Counted from the first letter of the stretch, positions 14,825 to 23,192 are shown. The stretch is 64,000 nucleotides of DNA from Polyangium spumosum (GCF_009649845.1 NZ_WJIE01000021.1:60727-124726), one strand, 5' to 3'. Notes: generated by a model not told the origin, from the letters alone. Translations and numbers: made by a program.

Positions 14825-15511
14825 ATGAGCAACAAATACACGAACGTCAGCGAGGCCGAGCGGTTGGGTGTCGCCGGTTACTCGCGCGCCGGCTTGGCGA
14901 TCTACGACGCGCTGGTGTACGGCATCACGTCGCCTTACTTCTGGGATTGCCCGGGGCACATCCTGCTTGCCCATTACAATCGGTACATCTCGAACAACCA
15001 CCTCGACGTGGGCGTGGGCACCGGGTACATGCTCGACCATTGCACGTTCACGTCGCCCTCGCCGCGCGTCTGCCTGCTCGACTTGAGCCCGAACCCGCTC
15101 GCGAAGACGGCGAGGCGGATCGCGCGGTATCGCCCGAAGACGATCCAGGGCAGCGTGCTCTCGCCGATACCGTTCGACGGCGAGCCGTTCGACTCGATCG
15201 GGACGAACTACATGATCCATTGTGTACCTGGGTCGATCCCGGAGAAGGCGGTGCTCTTCGATCACCTGGGCGCGTTGCTCGCGCCTTCGGGCGTGATCTT
15301 CGGCAGCACGGTGCTCGGCGAGGGCGTCCCCACGAATAGCCGCGCGCGCAGGGCGCTTCCGATCCTGAATCAGAAGGGCACGTTCTCGAACCTTCGAGAC
15401 AACGAGGCGGACCTGCGCCACGCCCTGGAGGCGCGGTTCGACGACGTTTCCATGCGCGTCGTCGGCATGGTAGCGCTGTTCTCTGCGCGCAAGCGCGCCG
15501 CCGCCAAGTAA
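14825..15511 (+). CDS. SAM-dependent class I methyltransferase, natural-product tailoring type
   Basis: 228 aa; the ATG at 14825 follows a good AGGGAG ribosome-binding site. The SAM-binding motif I is LDVGVGTGYMLD (about 60-71), followed by LLDLSPNPL and later FDSIGTNYMIHCVPG and GVIFGSTVLGEGV. This spacing and wording resemble small-molecule methyltransferases met in fungal and bacterial polyketide clusters more than UbiE or protein methyltransferases; I judge that from pattern memory, not a search. The gene starts 32 bases after the PKS thioesterase gene on the same strand, so it is probably co-transcribed. A role methylating the released, unreduced polyketide (for example an enol oxygen) fits but is inference. 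Confidence 0.82.
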   Translation: MSNKYTNVSEAERLGVAGYSRAGLAIYDALVYGITSPYFWDCPGHILLAHYNRYISNNHLDVGVGTGYMLDHCTFTSPSPRVCLLDLSPNPLAKTARRIARYRPKTIQGSVLSPIPFDGEPFDSIGTNYMIHCVPGSIPEKAVLFDHLGALLAPSGVIFGSTVLGEGVPTNSRARRALPILNQKGTFSNLRDNEADLRHALEARFDDVSMRVVGMVALFSARKRAAAK

Positions 15512-15582
15512 CCTCTCGGGCCGAGAGCCTGCGAGATACCACTGTACGCCGGCCCCTCGAACCGGTAAAAGGTGGGTTTGAC

Positions 15583-17415
15583 ATGCTCAAGAAGAAGTTG
15601 ATCCCCACCCCGCTCGTGGTTCATTCCACGGGCAAAGGGCGTCCGCCGAAGCCCATCAAGCGGTCTCGGGTGTTCTACATCTTCGGGATGGTCCTGCGGG
15701 TGGTATGGTTTCTCGCGATGAGGCGGCTGCGCCGGCCGGCGGGGCCGGGCGGGAAGTATACCTACGAGGCGCTCGGCAGGTCCATCACGGCCTCGTTCGA
15801 GAGGCTCGGCGGGCTCTGGATCAAGGCGGCGCAGATCATCGCGATGCGGCGGGACATCCTGCCGAAGGAGTTCTGCGATCACCTCTCGCGGCTGCACGAC
15901 CGGGCGCACGGGTTCCCGGGCGCCGTAGCGTGCAAGATCATCGAGGAGGATCTCGGACGTCCGATCGATGAGGTCTTCAAGCATTTCGAGACGGAGCCGA
16001 TCGCGGCGGCGTCGATCGGACAGGTCCATATCGGGTGGCTGCGGGAGTCGGGCGTCAAGGTGGCCGTGAAGGTCCAGCGGCCGAACATCGTGGACTCCTT
16101 CCGCCAGGATCTGGCGATCTTGCGCGGGTACTTCACGCTTCTCCGTCTCTTTCGTTTCATGACGTATGCCCGCTGGGACGAGATGTTCGAGGGGCTTCAG
16201 CAGACCCTCGTCGAGGAGCTCGACTATCGCCTGGAGGTAGCGTCGATGCGCCGCATGCGGCGCACGTTGAAGCAGGAGGGGATCTACGCGCCCAAGGCTT
16301 TCACGCAATATTGCACGAAGCGCGTCTTGACGATGGAGTACCTCGACGGCGTCTTGATGAGCGATTACATCCACGTGCTCGTCAACGACCCGGCACGCGC
16401 GAAGGCCTGGTGCAAGGAGAACAAGATCAAGCCGAAGAGATTCGGTCGCCGCTTGTACCTCAGCATGATCAAACAGATCTTCGAGGACAACCTGCTCCAC
16501 GCCGATCTCCACCCCGGAAACATCATGATGCTCCGAAAGAGCCGGGTCGCGTACATCGACTTCGGCACCGTCAGCATTCTGGATGCCGGTCTGCTCACGA
16601 AATACAACCTGGCGCTCAGGGCCCTGTGGAGAAAGGATTTCAGCAAGTACGCGGACGCGTATTTCACGATGGTCCCCGGCATCCCGGTGGACGTGGACCT
16701 CGACGTGGTTCGCAAAGAGATGATCCGCGACATGGAGCGGTGGGAGAGCCTGACGGACGTCAAGGGCGTCCCTTATGACCAGCGCTCGCTCACGGCGCTG
16801 AACGCGGCCATTACTTCGATCATCGGCAGATACAGGTTCCCGCCCGAGTGGGCCATCCTCCGCTTGCTTCGCACGATGACGGCGCTCGACGCATCGTTCC
16901 GATTCGTGATTCCGGACATCGATTTTTACAAGGTCATGAACCGCTTCTATGCTGCCCAGCGAATTCGGGTGTTCAAGCGCATGGCGTCGAAGCGGGTCCG
17001 CGAGGACGTCTCGGTCGCGGTGAACGATCTGATGAAAGTCCCGCCGATGCTCGCGGAGAACATGATCTTCCAGGCGGACCTCATCCGCAAGCGTGCGATG
17101 AGCTTTCAAGCGGGGCTCTCGAAGGCCGCGGCCGTTGGCAAGGCGCTCGTCGGCACGCTGCTCAACCTGGGGCTCATCGCGACGATCTTCATCGTCGCAC
17201 GGTATGCCTCCAAGCAGCATAACGTGGGCAAATCGACGATGTCGCAACTGCCCGTGCGCGATGTCTTCGCATCCATGCCGTCGCTCCCGCCGGGGATGTG
17301 GATCGTCGTCATCATCCTCTCCCTGTACCTCTTGCGGAGCTTGATGAAGCTAGGGAAGGTACTCGGTGTCACTGGCGTCGGGACAAACCCGTTCCTCAAT
17401 GGCAGCGGATCGTAG
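15583..17415 (+). CDS. UbiB/ABC1 (ADCK) family atypical kinase-like membrane protein
   Basis: 610 aa. The family signatures are in order: the N-terminal KxGQ element (here KAAQ, near residue 81), the Ala-rich loop AAASIGQVH near 143, the ATP Lys in VAVKVQRP near 160, the catalytic loop HADLHPGN near 306 and DFG (YIDFGTV) near 326. Two hydrophobic helices near the C terminus (about 521-543 and 570-590) predict membrane anchoring, as in UbiB and ADCK3. The Gly of KxGQ, normally conserved, is Ala here. Family members support isoprenoid-lipid or quinone metabolism with ATPase activity. It lies 71 bases downstream of the methyltransferase on the same strand. It could be the last gene of the cluster or an unrelated neighbour. 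Confidence 0.88.
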   Translation: MLKKKLIPTPLVVHSTGKGRPPKPIKRSRVFYIFGMVLRVVWFLAMRRLRRPAGPGGKYTYEALGRSITASFERLGGLWIKAAQIIAMRRDILPKEFCDHLSRLHDRAHGFPGAVACKIIEEDLGRPIDEVFKHFETEPIAAASIGQVHIGWLRESGVKVAVKVQRPNIVDSFRQDLAILRGYFTLLRLFRFMTYARWDEMFEGLQQTLVEELDYRLEVASMRRMRRTLKQEGIYAPKAFTQYCTKRVLTMEYLDGVLMSDYIHVLVNDPARAKAWCKENKIKPKRFGRRLYLSMIKQIFEDNLLHADLHPGNIMMLRKSRVAYIDFGTVSILDAGLLTKYNLALRALWRKDFSKYADAYFTMVPGIPVDVDLDVVRKEMIRDMERWESLTDVKGVPYDQRSLTALNAAITSIIGRYRFPPEWAILRLLRTMTALDASFRFVIPDIDFYKVMNRFYAAQRIRVFKRMASKRVREDVSVAVNDLMKVPPMLAENMIFQADLIRKRAMSFQAGLSKAAAVGKALVGTLLNLGLIATIFIVARYASKQHNVGKSTMSQLPVRDVFASMPSLPPGMWIVVIILSLYLLRSLMKLGKVLGVTGVGTNPFLNGSGS

Positions 17416-17424
17416 CGCCCCTGG

Positions 17425-17620
17425 GTGAAGAGAGCACGCAGGGGTCCTGATTCGTGGAAGCCTCCTGAGGAACAGGACGACGCATCCGAGATGGACGAAG
17501 CCGAGGAAGTTTTCGGCGTGGCGCTCGTACCTCGATGCGGCGGAAGCTTTGGAGTCAGGCGAAGAGGCGTTCTACCTTCCAGCGGCGCTTGTATCGGCGG
17601 AGGGGGCGAAGGTCTTTGGG
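17425..17620 (-). pseudogene. Eroded C-terminal end of an IS5-family transposase
   Basis: Read on the minus strand, this stretch gives RRYKRRWKVERLFA, a stop, then LQSFRRIEV and, after a frame change, ERHAENFLGFVHLG followed by a hydrophobic end with Leu-Arg-Arg. That is the classic C terminus of IS5-family transposases, in which the stop position is normally Trp (TGG changed to TGA). One stop and one short deletion make it non-functional. The rest of the transposase and the inverted repeats are not seen, so this is a fragment. It sits directly behind the biosynthetic cluster and beside the IS3-type element, marking a hotspot of insertion. The region 17621-17744 shows nothing else. Confidence 0.72.
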
Positions 17621-17817
17621 TATCCGTCCGTAAGTCCTCGCCGCCCCCCGTCCTGACGCCCCGTCGCCCTCGTGCCCAGGCTCCCCGCCGGAAGGAGCCT
17701 CAACATGCGTACGGAACAACAGTAACCCCCTGCGTCAGGAAAGTTGTCCCTACAAACCTACCCCTCCGGAGGCTCAAGTTTGCTCACCCGTGATCGGGGG
17801 CGGGGACAGGACGCAAG

Positions 17818-18383
17818 ATGGCAGTATACACCGAGGCTTTCAAGCGGAAGATGGTCCAGCGGCTCAGCGGTCCGAGCGCGGTCACCGCGACCGCGCTCTC
17901 GGCGGAGACCGGCGTTCCGCGGCCGACCCTCTCGCTCTGGCTCCGGAAAGCGTGTAGTGTCCGCGCCGTGACCGCGGACAAACCTGGTTTTTCTCGACCG
18001 GATCTTCCTCCCTCCACCCCGGATTCTCCCCCTCCTACGCCTCGTCGTCCCGAGGATTGGAGCGCGGAGGAGAAGCTCCGGGCGGTCGTCGAGGCAGGTC
18101 AGCTCCCCGCCGATCAGCTCGGAGCTTTCTTGCGACAACGAGGGCTTCACGAGGCGCAGATCCGGCAATGGCGTGAAGCGGCCATCGGCGCGCTCGGGGC
18201 CAAGGTGAAGAAGCCCGCTCCCGTCAGCGCGGCGGACAGGAAGCGCATTCGCGAGCTCGAGAAGCAGCTTCGGCGCAAGGACAAGGCGCTCGCGGAGACC
18301 GCGGCGCTTTTGGTGCTCCAAAAAAAGCCCGGGCGATCTGGGGGGACGGGGACGACGACACGGAGCCGGAGACCGACAAGTGA
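17818..18383 (+). CDS. IS3-family transposase OrfA (DNA-binding subunit), frame change at an A7 tract
   Basis: From ATG 17818 the protein opens with a helix-turn-helix (MAVYTEAFKRKMVQRL...TLSLWLRKA) and carries a second one at about 82-128 (WSAEEKLRAVVEAG...IRQWREAAIGAL), then a coiled coil ending ALLVLQKK. At 18321-18327 the sequence is A-AAA-AAG. Staying in frame gives 200 residues of non-family sequence up to 18972. A -1 slip gives the family-like tail KARAIWGDGDDDTEPETDK and a TGA at 18381-18383 that overlaps the orfB GTG start (GTGA). The coordinates here follow the slipped reading. Either ribosomes slip, or one A has been lost from an ancestral A8. Confidence 0.78.
18320..18326 (+). other. 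Slippery A7 tract in IS3 orfA
   Basis: Seven A residues followed by G create the heptamer A-AAA-AAG in the orfA frame, the best-known -1 frameshift signal in dnaX and several IS3 elements. Here a -1 slip restores the family-like OrfA tail instead of making an OrfAB fusion, because orfB lies in the third frame. The tract could equally be a mutated homopolymer. Confidence 0.6.
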
Positions 18384-19522
18384 CCGTCGAGCTCGTCGAC
18401 GAGGCGGTCGCGCGCGGCGCCACGCGCGCAGACGCCGCCAAGACACTCGGCATCCACGCGCGCACGGTGGCGCGCTGGAAGGCCCAGGGAGGCGGCCAGG
18501 ACGGCCGAGAAGGGCCGCGGCACGAGCCTGCGCACAAGCTCACGGAGGCCGAGCGCAAGCGCATCGTGGAGGTCTCCACGAGCCCGGCGTTCCGCGACCT
18601 GTCGCCAAAGCAGATCGTGCCGCTGCTCGCGGACCAGGGCGTGTACATGGCCTCGGAATCGAGCTTCTATCGGGTTTTACGGGCCGAGGGGCTCATGAAT
18701 CACCGGGGCAAGGCTCGGCCGGCGAAGGCGCAAAAGCCACGCGAGCGCGTGGCCACGGGGCCGAATCAGGTCTGGTGCTGGGACATCACGTACCTGCGCA
18801 GCCCGGTACGGGGAGCGTTTTTCTATCTGTATCTCGTGCTGGACATCTACAGCCGGAAGATCGTGGGATATCGGGTCGAGGAGGACGAGTGCATGGAGCT
18901 CGCCGCGGAGCTCGTGGAGCGGACGTGCGAGGCCGAGCAGGCCGATCCCGGGAAGCTCGTGCTGCACGCTGATAACGGAGGGCCGATGAAGGGCTCGACG
19001 ATGCTGGCGACGTTTCAGCGGCTCGGCGTGGTGCCGTCGTTCAGCCGGCCGCGCGTGAGCGACGACAACCCCTACGCCGAGGCGATGTTCCGGACGCTGA
19101 AGTATCGGCCGGAGTATCCGCGGAGGCCATTCCAGAGCATCGGCGAGGCCAGGGCGTGGGTGGAGGGTTTCGTGCGCTGGTACAATCTCGAGCACCTGCA
19201 CAGCGCATTGCGGTTCGTGACGCCGGAGGACCGGCGCGCAGGGCGCGATGCGGGCATCCTCGGGAAGCGGGACGGCGTGTACCAGCGAGCCCGCAGGAAG
19301 CACCCACGGCGCTCACCGCATCGGGGAGGCGGGCTTCGGCGATCAAGCGGCTACGGCAGAGCGAGATCAGTGATACCGCCCTCGCAAGCTGCTCCACCTC
19401 CCTCGCCGTATAGTGCCTCTCCGTCACATCTCCCACCGCGTGCCCCATCAACCGCTTCCGCACCCCGTCCGCCACCCCCGCCTCCTCCAACCACGTCGCA
19501 AAGCTCGCCCTCGTCGCCCTGA
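18380..19522 (+). CDS. IS3-family transposase OrfB (DDE integrase), C terminus replaced
   Basis: A GTG start overlaps the OrfA stop. An N-terminal helix-turn-helix (AKTLGIHARTVARWKAQ) is followed by an HTH_21-like segment (LSPKQIVPLLADQGVYMASE) and an rve integrase core. The catalytic triad is visible: Asp in WDITYLRSP, Asp in LHADNGGP and Glu in NPYAEAMFRTLKYRP. Family members end shortly after an ARRKHP-type motif. Here that motif (near 19300) runs into Pro/Ser-rich residues that are the antisense of the neighbouring recombinase gene. The catalytic core is therefore complete, but the last residues and the IS terminus are gone. The native part ends near 19313 and the open frame continues to 19522. 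Confidence 0.85.
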   Translation: MTVELVDEAVARGATRADAAKTLGIHARTVARWKAQGGGQDGREGPRHEPAHKLTEAERKRIVEVSTSPAFRDLSPKQIVPLLADQGVYMASESSFYRVLRAEGLMNHRGKARPAKAQKPRERVATGPNQVWCWDITYLRSPVRGAFFYLYLVLDIYSRKIVGYRVEEDECMELAAELVERTCEAEQADPGKLVLHADNGGPMKGSTMLATFQRLGVVPSFSRPRVSDDNPYAEAMFRTLKYRPEYPRRPFQSIGEARAWVEGFVRWYNLEHLHSALRFVTPEDRRAGRDAGILGKRDGVYQRARRKHPRRSPHRGGGLRRSSGYGRARSVIPPSQAAPPPSPYSASPSHLPPRAPSTASAPRPPPPPPPTTSQSSPSSP

Positions 19523-20534
19523 ACTCCACCGGCTGCCCCCTGATCTCCCCCGGCAACCCGACCCGCTCGAGATCCTCCCGCATCTGCGCCGCGCTCTTCG
19601 GCCTCGCCGGCCCTCCCCCCGGCCCCGGAAACACGAAGTCCTCCGCCCGCGGCCTCCTCCCGACCAACTCCGACCACCGCTCCCGCCACGCGGCGAGCGC
19701 CGCCTTCGCCGCCGGATGCAGCGGCATCGTCCTCCGGCTCCCCTTCGTCTTCGGCCCCTTCACCTTGGCGAAGCCGCCCTCGCCCTTCGCCCCGATGATC
19801 GCCACGGCCTGCTCGATCCGGAACACCGGCGGCTCGGCCTCCATCTCGACGTCCCCCCACCGAAGCCCGGCGATCTCCCCATCCCGCGCCCCGCTCGTGA
19901 ACGCCACCGCATACCGCGCCCGCCACTCCAGCGCGATCCGCTCATCACCGATGAGCACCCGCGCCCACTCGATCGGGATCCGCACGACCGCCCGCGCCTC
20001 GAGTTCGGGCAACTCGCGCTGTACCGCCGGATGCGCGACCAGGTTTGCGGGACTATTCACCCACCCCTCCGCCATCGCATCCGCGTACAGCGTGCAGAAC
20101 GTGTAGTACACGTTCCGCGTCGTCGACGCTGCCCGCTGCTCCCGCAGGTCCCGGATGAACGCCCGCAGCTCGGGCACCTCGAGCCCCGCAATGGCCCTCG
20201 TCCCGAACCGCGGCAGTATCCACTTGTCCAGGTGCAGCCGATTGTTCGTCAACGTCGCCGGCGCGACCCGGCTATCCTTCGTCCGCAACGCGATCCACTT
20301 CTCCGCACATGCCGCCACCGAGAGCCCCTCCTCGCGCCGCTGCGTGAGGACCACATCCGGCCGGATCCCCTGTACCCGCAGCCATTCGAGCGCCCAGGTC
20401 TCCGCGTCCCGCTGCCGCACGATCTCCTTCGGCAGCACCTTCTGCGGCTGCCCCCGCACGGGATCCGCATAACTGAGCACCCACCGCTTCTTGCTCTTCC
20501 GCCAGAAGAGCGACGTCCCCTTCGGCAAGCTCAT
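19041..20534 (-). CDS. Tyrosine recombinase/phage-type integrase, 3' end fused to IS sequence
   Basis: The start MSLPKGTSLFWRKSKKRW at 20534 has GGAGAGGAG upstream and overlaps the stop of the HTH gene (ATGA); an upstream in-frame start at 20609 is less likely. Domain order is a short arm-binding region, a SAM-like core-binding domain (about 80-185) and a catalytic domain (about 195-385). Visible catalytic residues are Arg in SGARDGEIAGLRW, the second Arg in RATRASFATW, His in MGHAVGD and Tyr in ERHYTA. Box II is RxxR instead of the usual HxxR. Beyond residue 407 (near 19313) the reading is antisense of IS3 orfB, so the natural C terminus was lost. The catalytic core is complete. It probably belonged to an integrative element. 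Confidence 0.85.
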   Translation of the reverse strand: MSLPKGTSLFWRKSKKRWVLSYADPVRGQPQKVLPKEIVRQRDAETWALEWLRVQGIRPDVVLTQRREEGLSVAACAEKWIALRTKDSRVAPATLTNNRLHLDKWILPRFGTRAIAGLEVPELRAFIRDLREQRAASTTRNVYYTFCTLYADAMAEGWVNSPANLVAHPAVQRELPELEARAVVRIPIEWARVLIGDERIALEWRARYAVAFTSGARDGEIAGLRWGDVEMEAEPPVFRIEQAVAIIGAKGEGGFAKVKGPKTKGSRRTMPLHPAAKAALAAWRERWSELVGRRPRAEDFVFPGPGGGPARPKSAAQMREDLERVGLPGEIRGQPVEFRATRASFATWLEEAGVADGVRKRLMGHAVGDVTERHYTAREVEQLARAVSLISLCRSRLIAEARLPDAVSAVGASCGLAGTRRPASRGCPHRALRAGPPASRTAMRCAGARDCTSARNPPPTPWPRRCSGMASADTPADTSASGTSPRRRGCRRSRAAG

Positions 20535-20860
20535 GACGCTGCTCCTCTCCGGGCCTCCACCGCGGCCCTGCGCCTCGCGAGTGCCCCCGACGCCCTCGCG
20601 GCGACCCATTGATCCGCATCCCTGACCCGAATCCTGATCAGCCGCGGCCGCGGCCTCACGTGCGGAAGGTTCTCCTCGCGCACCATGCGGCGGACCGTCG
20701 CCGGCCGGACTCGGATCCGCCGCGCGTACTCCTCGACGGTCATGAATGCGGGCACGGACGACGGTGGTGGTTGATTCGACTCGGACGAAAAAGAAAGCTT
20801 GGCGAGCTCTGCCTCGACGAGCGCGCGCATGGCTTCGAGCTGGGCACGACGATCGTGCAT
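20531..20860 (-). CDS. Small helix-turn-helix protein, excisionase/AlpA-like
   Basis: 109 aa from the ATG at 20860 (MHDRRAQLEAMRALVEAEL); an in-frame ATG at 20908 would add 16 residues. The centre reads FMTVEEYARRIRVRPATVRRMVREENLPHVR in two adjoining blocks, the MerR/excisionase-type HTH in which a short helix pair selects a binding site, followed by an RPRPRLIRIRVRD wing and DADQWVAA. It overlaps the integrase start by four bases (ATGA), as recombination directionality factors or site-binding regulators often do. It probably controls or assists the integrase. Confidence 0.75.
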   Translation of the reverse strand: MHDRRAQLEAMRALVEAELAKLSFSSESNQPPPSSVPAFMTVEEYARRIRVRPATVRRMVREENLPHVRPRPRLIRIRVRDADQWVAARASGALARRRAAVEARRGAAS

Positions 20861-22140
20861 GGTCCCGGCGCTCCTTTCGACAAAACCCTCCCCTGGAGCC
20901 CCGCCCATCGAAGCCCCCGCGAAGGAAGTCGACGTCGCCCTGTTCTGCGCGCGTAGGCGACGTCCAGCGATGGCAGCCTATATCAGTCGAGGCGACGCGC
21001 CAAGGGCTTTGTGCAAATAAATCAACGGTTTACGACGGTTCGATCGAATTGCCGTTTTCGCTGCGGGAAGCTGCACGGACCCCCTTGTTTGAGAAGGGTC
21101 GGATCGCGGGAGGTCCATGCGATCGATCCACTTTTTGTGTCGCGGCGAGGGCGCTGCGCGCGAAATGCCTGTTTCACGGCTGCCGGATCCGAGTACGGCC
21201 AGTGATCGATCCACTTTTTCGTCGGCTCCGGCGAGAGAACGCTCCGGGGCTTGTTTCACGGCTGCCGGGATCGAGGTCGCTTGGAAAATCAGCCGGCTTT
21301 TGGGGCATTCTGAAAAGAGACAAACCCGGGCTCGGATCTGGAGGGCTCAAGGGGGTCTCCGAGGGGCCAAATCTCGGTTGGATGGTTCACGTTTGGGGCT
21401 GGATGCACACGCTGGACCACCGCCCCACTTTCCCATGCGAGCCCCGGCATTTTTCGTAGGTGCGTTTCGGAAACCTCTGTTTCACGGCTGCCGAGCTCCG
21501 GCCGAGCCATGAAATCGATCCACTTTTTGCTCGATTCCGACCCCGAGTTCGAGGACGGCGATGTTTCACGGAGCAGCGGCGCGCGGATCGGCCGCTCAAG
21601 GGCGCTCTGGCGGGGTGCCACCTTACCGTCCGACGCTGTCGACGAGGGCCGCCCGATGGCGAGATCGTGCAAATTGGCCGCTCTGCGTCTGGAACTCTCG
21701 AACTTGACCCTTGAAATCAAGGGGGCGATCTGCGGGTGGTCCATGAAATCGATCCACTTTTTGCTTCGGAGGTCGGGGTGGATCGCGGATGCCTCACCTT
21801 CGATCGTCGTGACGAACCCGAGATGGTGTCGCTGTTCACCGAAATGGCGTGCACACTCGGTCACTACTGCACATGGGTTGAGGCATTTCGGAGAGCGGAT
21901 GGCCGCCGAGCTCCCGACCCATGGAGGGGGCCATGGCTCGGCCAATGGAGGGTGCATGGGAAATGCAGTGGGTTTTCCACAAAACTGCCAGTCTGCGGCA
22001 TGGGCCAGCGCAGTCCGTTCGCGCGGAGCCGAGCCCGCCCGCATATTTGCCCTGGACGGTCGGTTCCAATCTGCACGCCCCTCCCCATTTTCGTTGCCCG
22101 ATAGGCATCAGGTGATCCACCATGTCCCGTCGAGGACTCT
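20861..22140. other. Gene-poor interval between integrase operon and next gene
   Basis: About 1.3 kb with no convincing gene on either strand. The open frames here, including one on the minus strand at 21289-22044, translate dispersed DNA repeats into recurring peptides (SKKWIDFM...) without a recognisable domain. From about 21840 the sequence is mixed and shows no clear signal. The GAGGA before ATG 22141 is the ribosome-binding site of the next gene. Confidence 0.6.
21122..21762. repeat. Dispersed repeat family: ATCGATCCACTTTTT and TGTTTCACGGCTGCCG
   Basis: The 15-mer ATCGATCCACTTTTT occurs four times, at 21122-21136, 21205-21219, 21514-21528 and 21748-21762. The 16-mer TGTTTCACGGCTGCCG occurs three times, at 21170-21185, 21252-21267 and 21478-21493, with a broken copy at 21562-21570. 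Where both are present the 16-mer precedes the 15-mer by 19-20 bases (21185 to 21205; 21493 to 21514). The first two units are 82-83 bases apart. The spacers differ, so this is not a CRISPR and not a simple tandem array. Confidence 0.75.
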
Positions 22141-22995
22141 ATGGGCGAGCTTCAGCCATCTTCGGACGGGGCATTGACGGATGCCGCGGCTCGGGCGGAT
22201 GCGAAGCGTACGGTGGTGCTTCTGGCATCTGTTGCGCTGGCGGCGCGTCTACGGGAGCACGGGCGGTACGACAAGAAGGTTCTCGCGGAGCCGGCGTTCG
22301 CGAGGGCGGTAGACGTGCTCGTGGCAGCGGTCGCGCAGCAACGCATCGATGCGTCGCGCCAGGATGAGCAGATCGATGCGATCCTGATTCGCTGCGGGCT
22401 GCTGCCGGACCCTAAGAAGAGGATTCACGAGCGGACGCGAGTGATCCAGGCGATCGCCTATGCGCTTCTGTTCAAGCGGCTTCACGAGCGTGGTGTAGCT
22501 CCCGAGCGGATCGACGGTTGGGGGGCGTTGCACGCGGCGGCGGACAAGCTTGCTGCAGTACTCATGAGCCCGCAGAACGGGGCCGTGCGCGTCGAGGTCC
22601 TGGATGCGCTGATCCAAGAGTTCGGGGCGATCAGGTCGGCGAATGCGGCGCCGCCGGAACGGTCGCCGCTGAGGCCGACGTCTCGCAGGGCAGGACGGCG
22701 CGTGCCGATGACGGCGAGACCGTGGCGTGCGGTGCGGGACAGGCGCGGGCGGGGCGTCGACGCGGAGGAGGGCGATGCGGTCGCGAAGGTGGCAGGTGAT
22801 GTCGTGCGCGCGTTGCCTGCGCCGAAGCCGACCGTGACGCCGCAGCTCTGGGGGAGCTCGTCCAACGTCCCGCCGAAGCAGGACGGGCGCATCTCAGATG
22901 CAGGCAAGCCGCCACTGCGTCCGCGATCCGGGTCCGGCATCCCGCGGCGCCGTTCGATGCGCGCGCCGGGGAGCGGCTCGTGGCGGCCGCCTTGA
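22141..22995 (+). CDS. Hypothetical protein, unknown function
   Basis: 284 aa; the ATG has GAGGA six bases upstream. I do not recognise it. Residues 20-165 are helical and Ala/Leu-rich (RTVVLLASVALAARLREHG, IHERTRVIQAIAYALLF) and look like a folded domain. After about residue 165 the protein turns into Arg/Pro-rich low-complexity sequence, so the true C terminus may be earlier or a frameshift may be present. It lies between the repeat region and a damaged XRE regulator on the same strand. Confidence 0.5.
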   Translation: MGELQPSSDGALTDAAARADAKRTVVLLASVALAARLREHGRYDKKVLAEPAFARAVDVLVAAVAQQRIDASRQDEQIDAILIRCGLLPDPKKRIHERTRVIQAIAYALLFKRLHERGVAPERIDGWGALHAAADKLAAVLMSPQNGAVRVEVLDALIQEFGAIRSANAAPPERSPLRPTSRRAGRRVPMTARPWRAVRDRRGRGVDAEEGDAVAKVAGDVVRALPAPKPTVTPQLWGSSSNVPPKQDGRISDAGKPPLRPRSGSGIPRRRSMRAPGSGSWRPP

Positions 22996-23192
22996 GAGGT
23001 CCCTGCTCGGCCGGGATACTCCGCGCGAGACGCGAGCAGGGCGCGTGCCCGTCGGCCCTCGATGCCGCGGGGAGCCTGGACGCGAGAGCCACCGGGCGTC
23101 AGGACGGGGTGTGCCGAGGTCTTTACGTGAAGTCCACCTCCGGGGCAAGAGGGGGGGTTTGTCCCGCCACCGTGCCGTGGTACACGGCCTCC

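Larger units (their letters stand above)
17745..19313 (+). mobile_element. IS3-family insertion sequence, right end missing
   Basis: It contains an orfA/orfB pair of IS3 type. A plausible left end is TGTCCCTACAAACC at 17745, 73 bases before orfA, but its inverted partner is not found on the right. The orfB reading becomes unlike the family near 19313, exactly where a minus-strand integrase reading starts to make sense. The right end has therefore been lost, together with the integrase 3' end. The element is probably immobile. The left boundary is tentative. Confidence 0.7.

Noticed and set aside
15370..17247. Minus-strand open frame opposite the UbiB-like gene
   Set aside because: The plus strand shows all UbiB motifs; the minus reading has none.
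17418..17444. Inverted repeat CCCCTG...CAGGGG just after the UbiB-like gene
   Set aside because: Only six-base arms with a 15-base loop and no T run; not enough to call a terminator.
17818..18972. A single 384-aa IS protein in one frame
   Set aside because: After 18327 the reading loses all family character, whereas the -1 frame gives the usual OrfA tail and orfB occupies a third frame with full DDE motifs.
21122..21762. CRISPR array
   Set aside because: Motifs are 15-16 bases, unevenly spaced (83, 309 and 234 bases), and no cas gene is present.
21289..22044. 251-aa minus-strand protein with SKKWIDFM repeats
   Set aside because: The repeats in the peptide come from repeated DNA motifs that also occur in other frames outside this frame; no start signal or domain.
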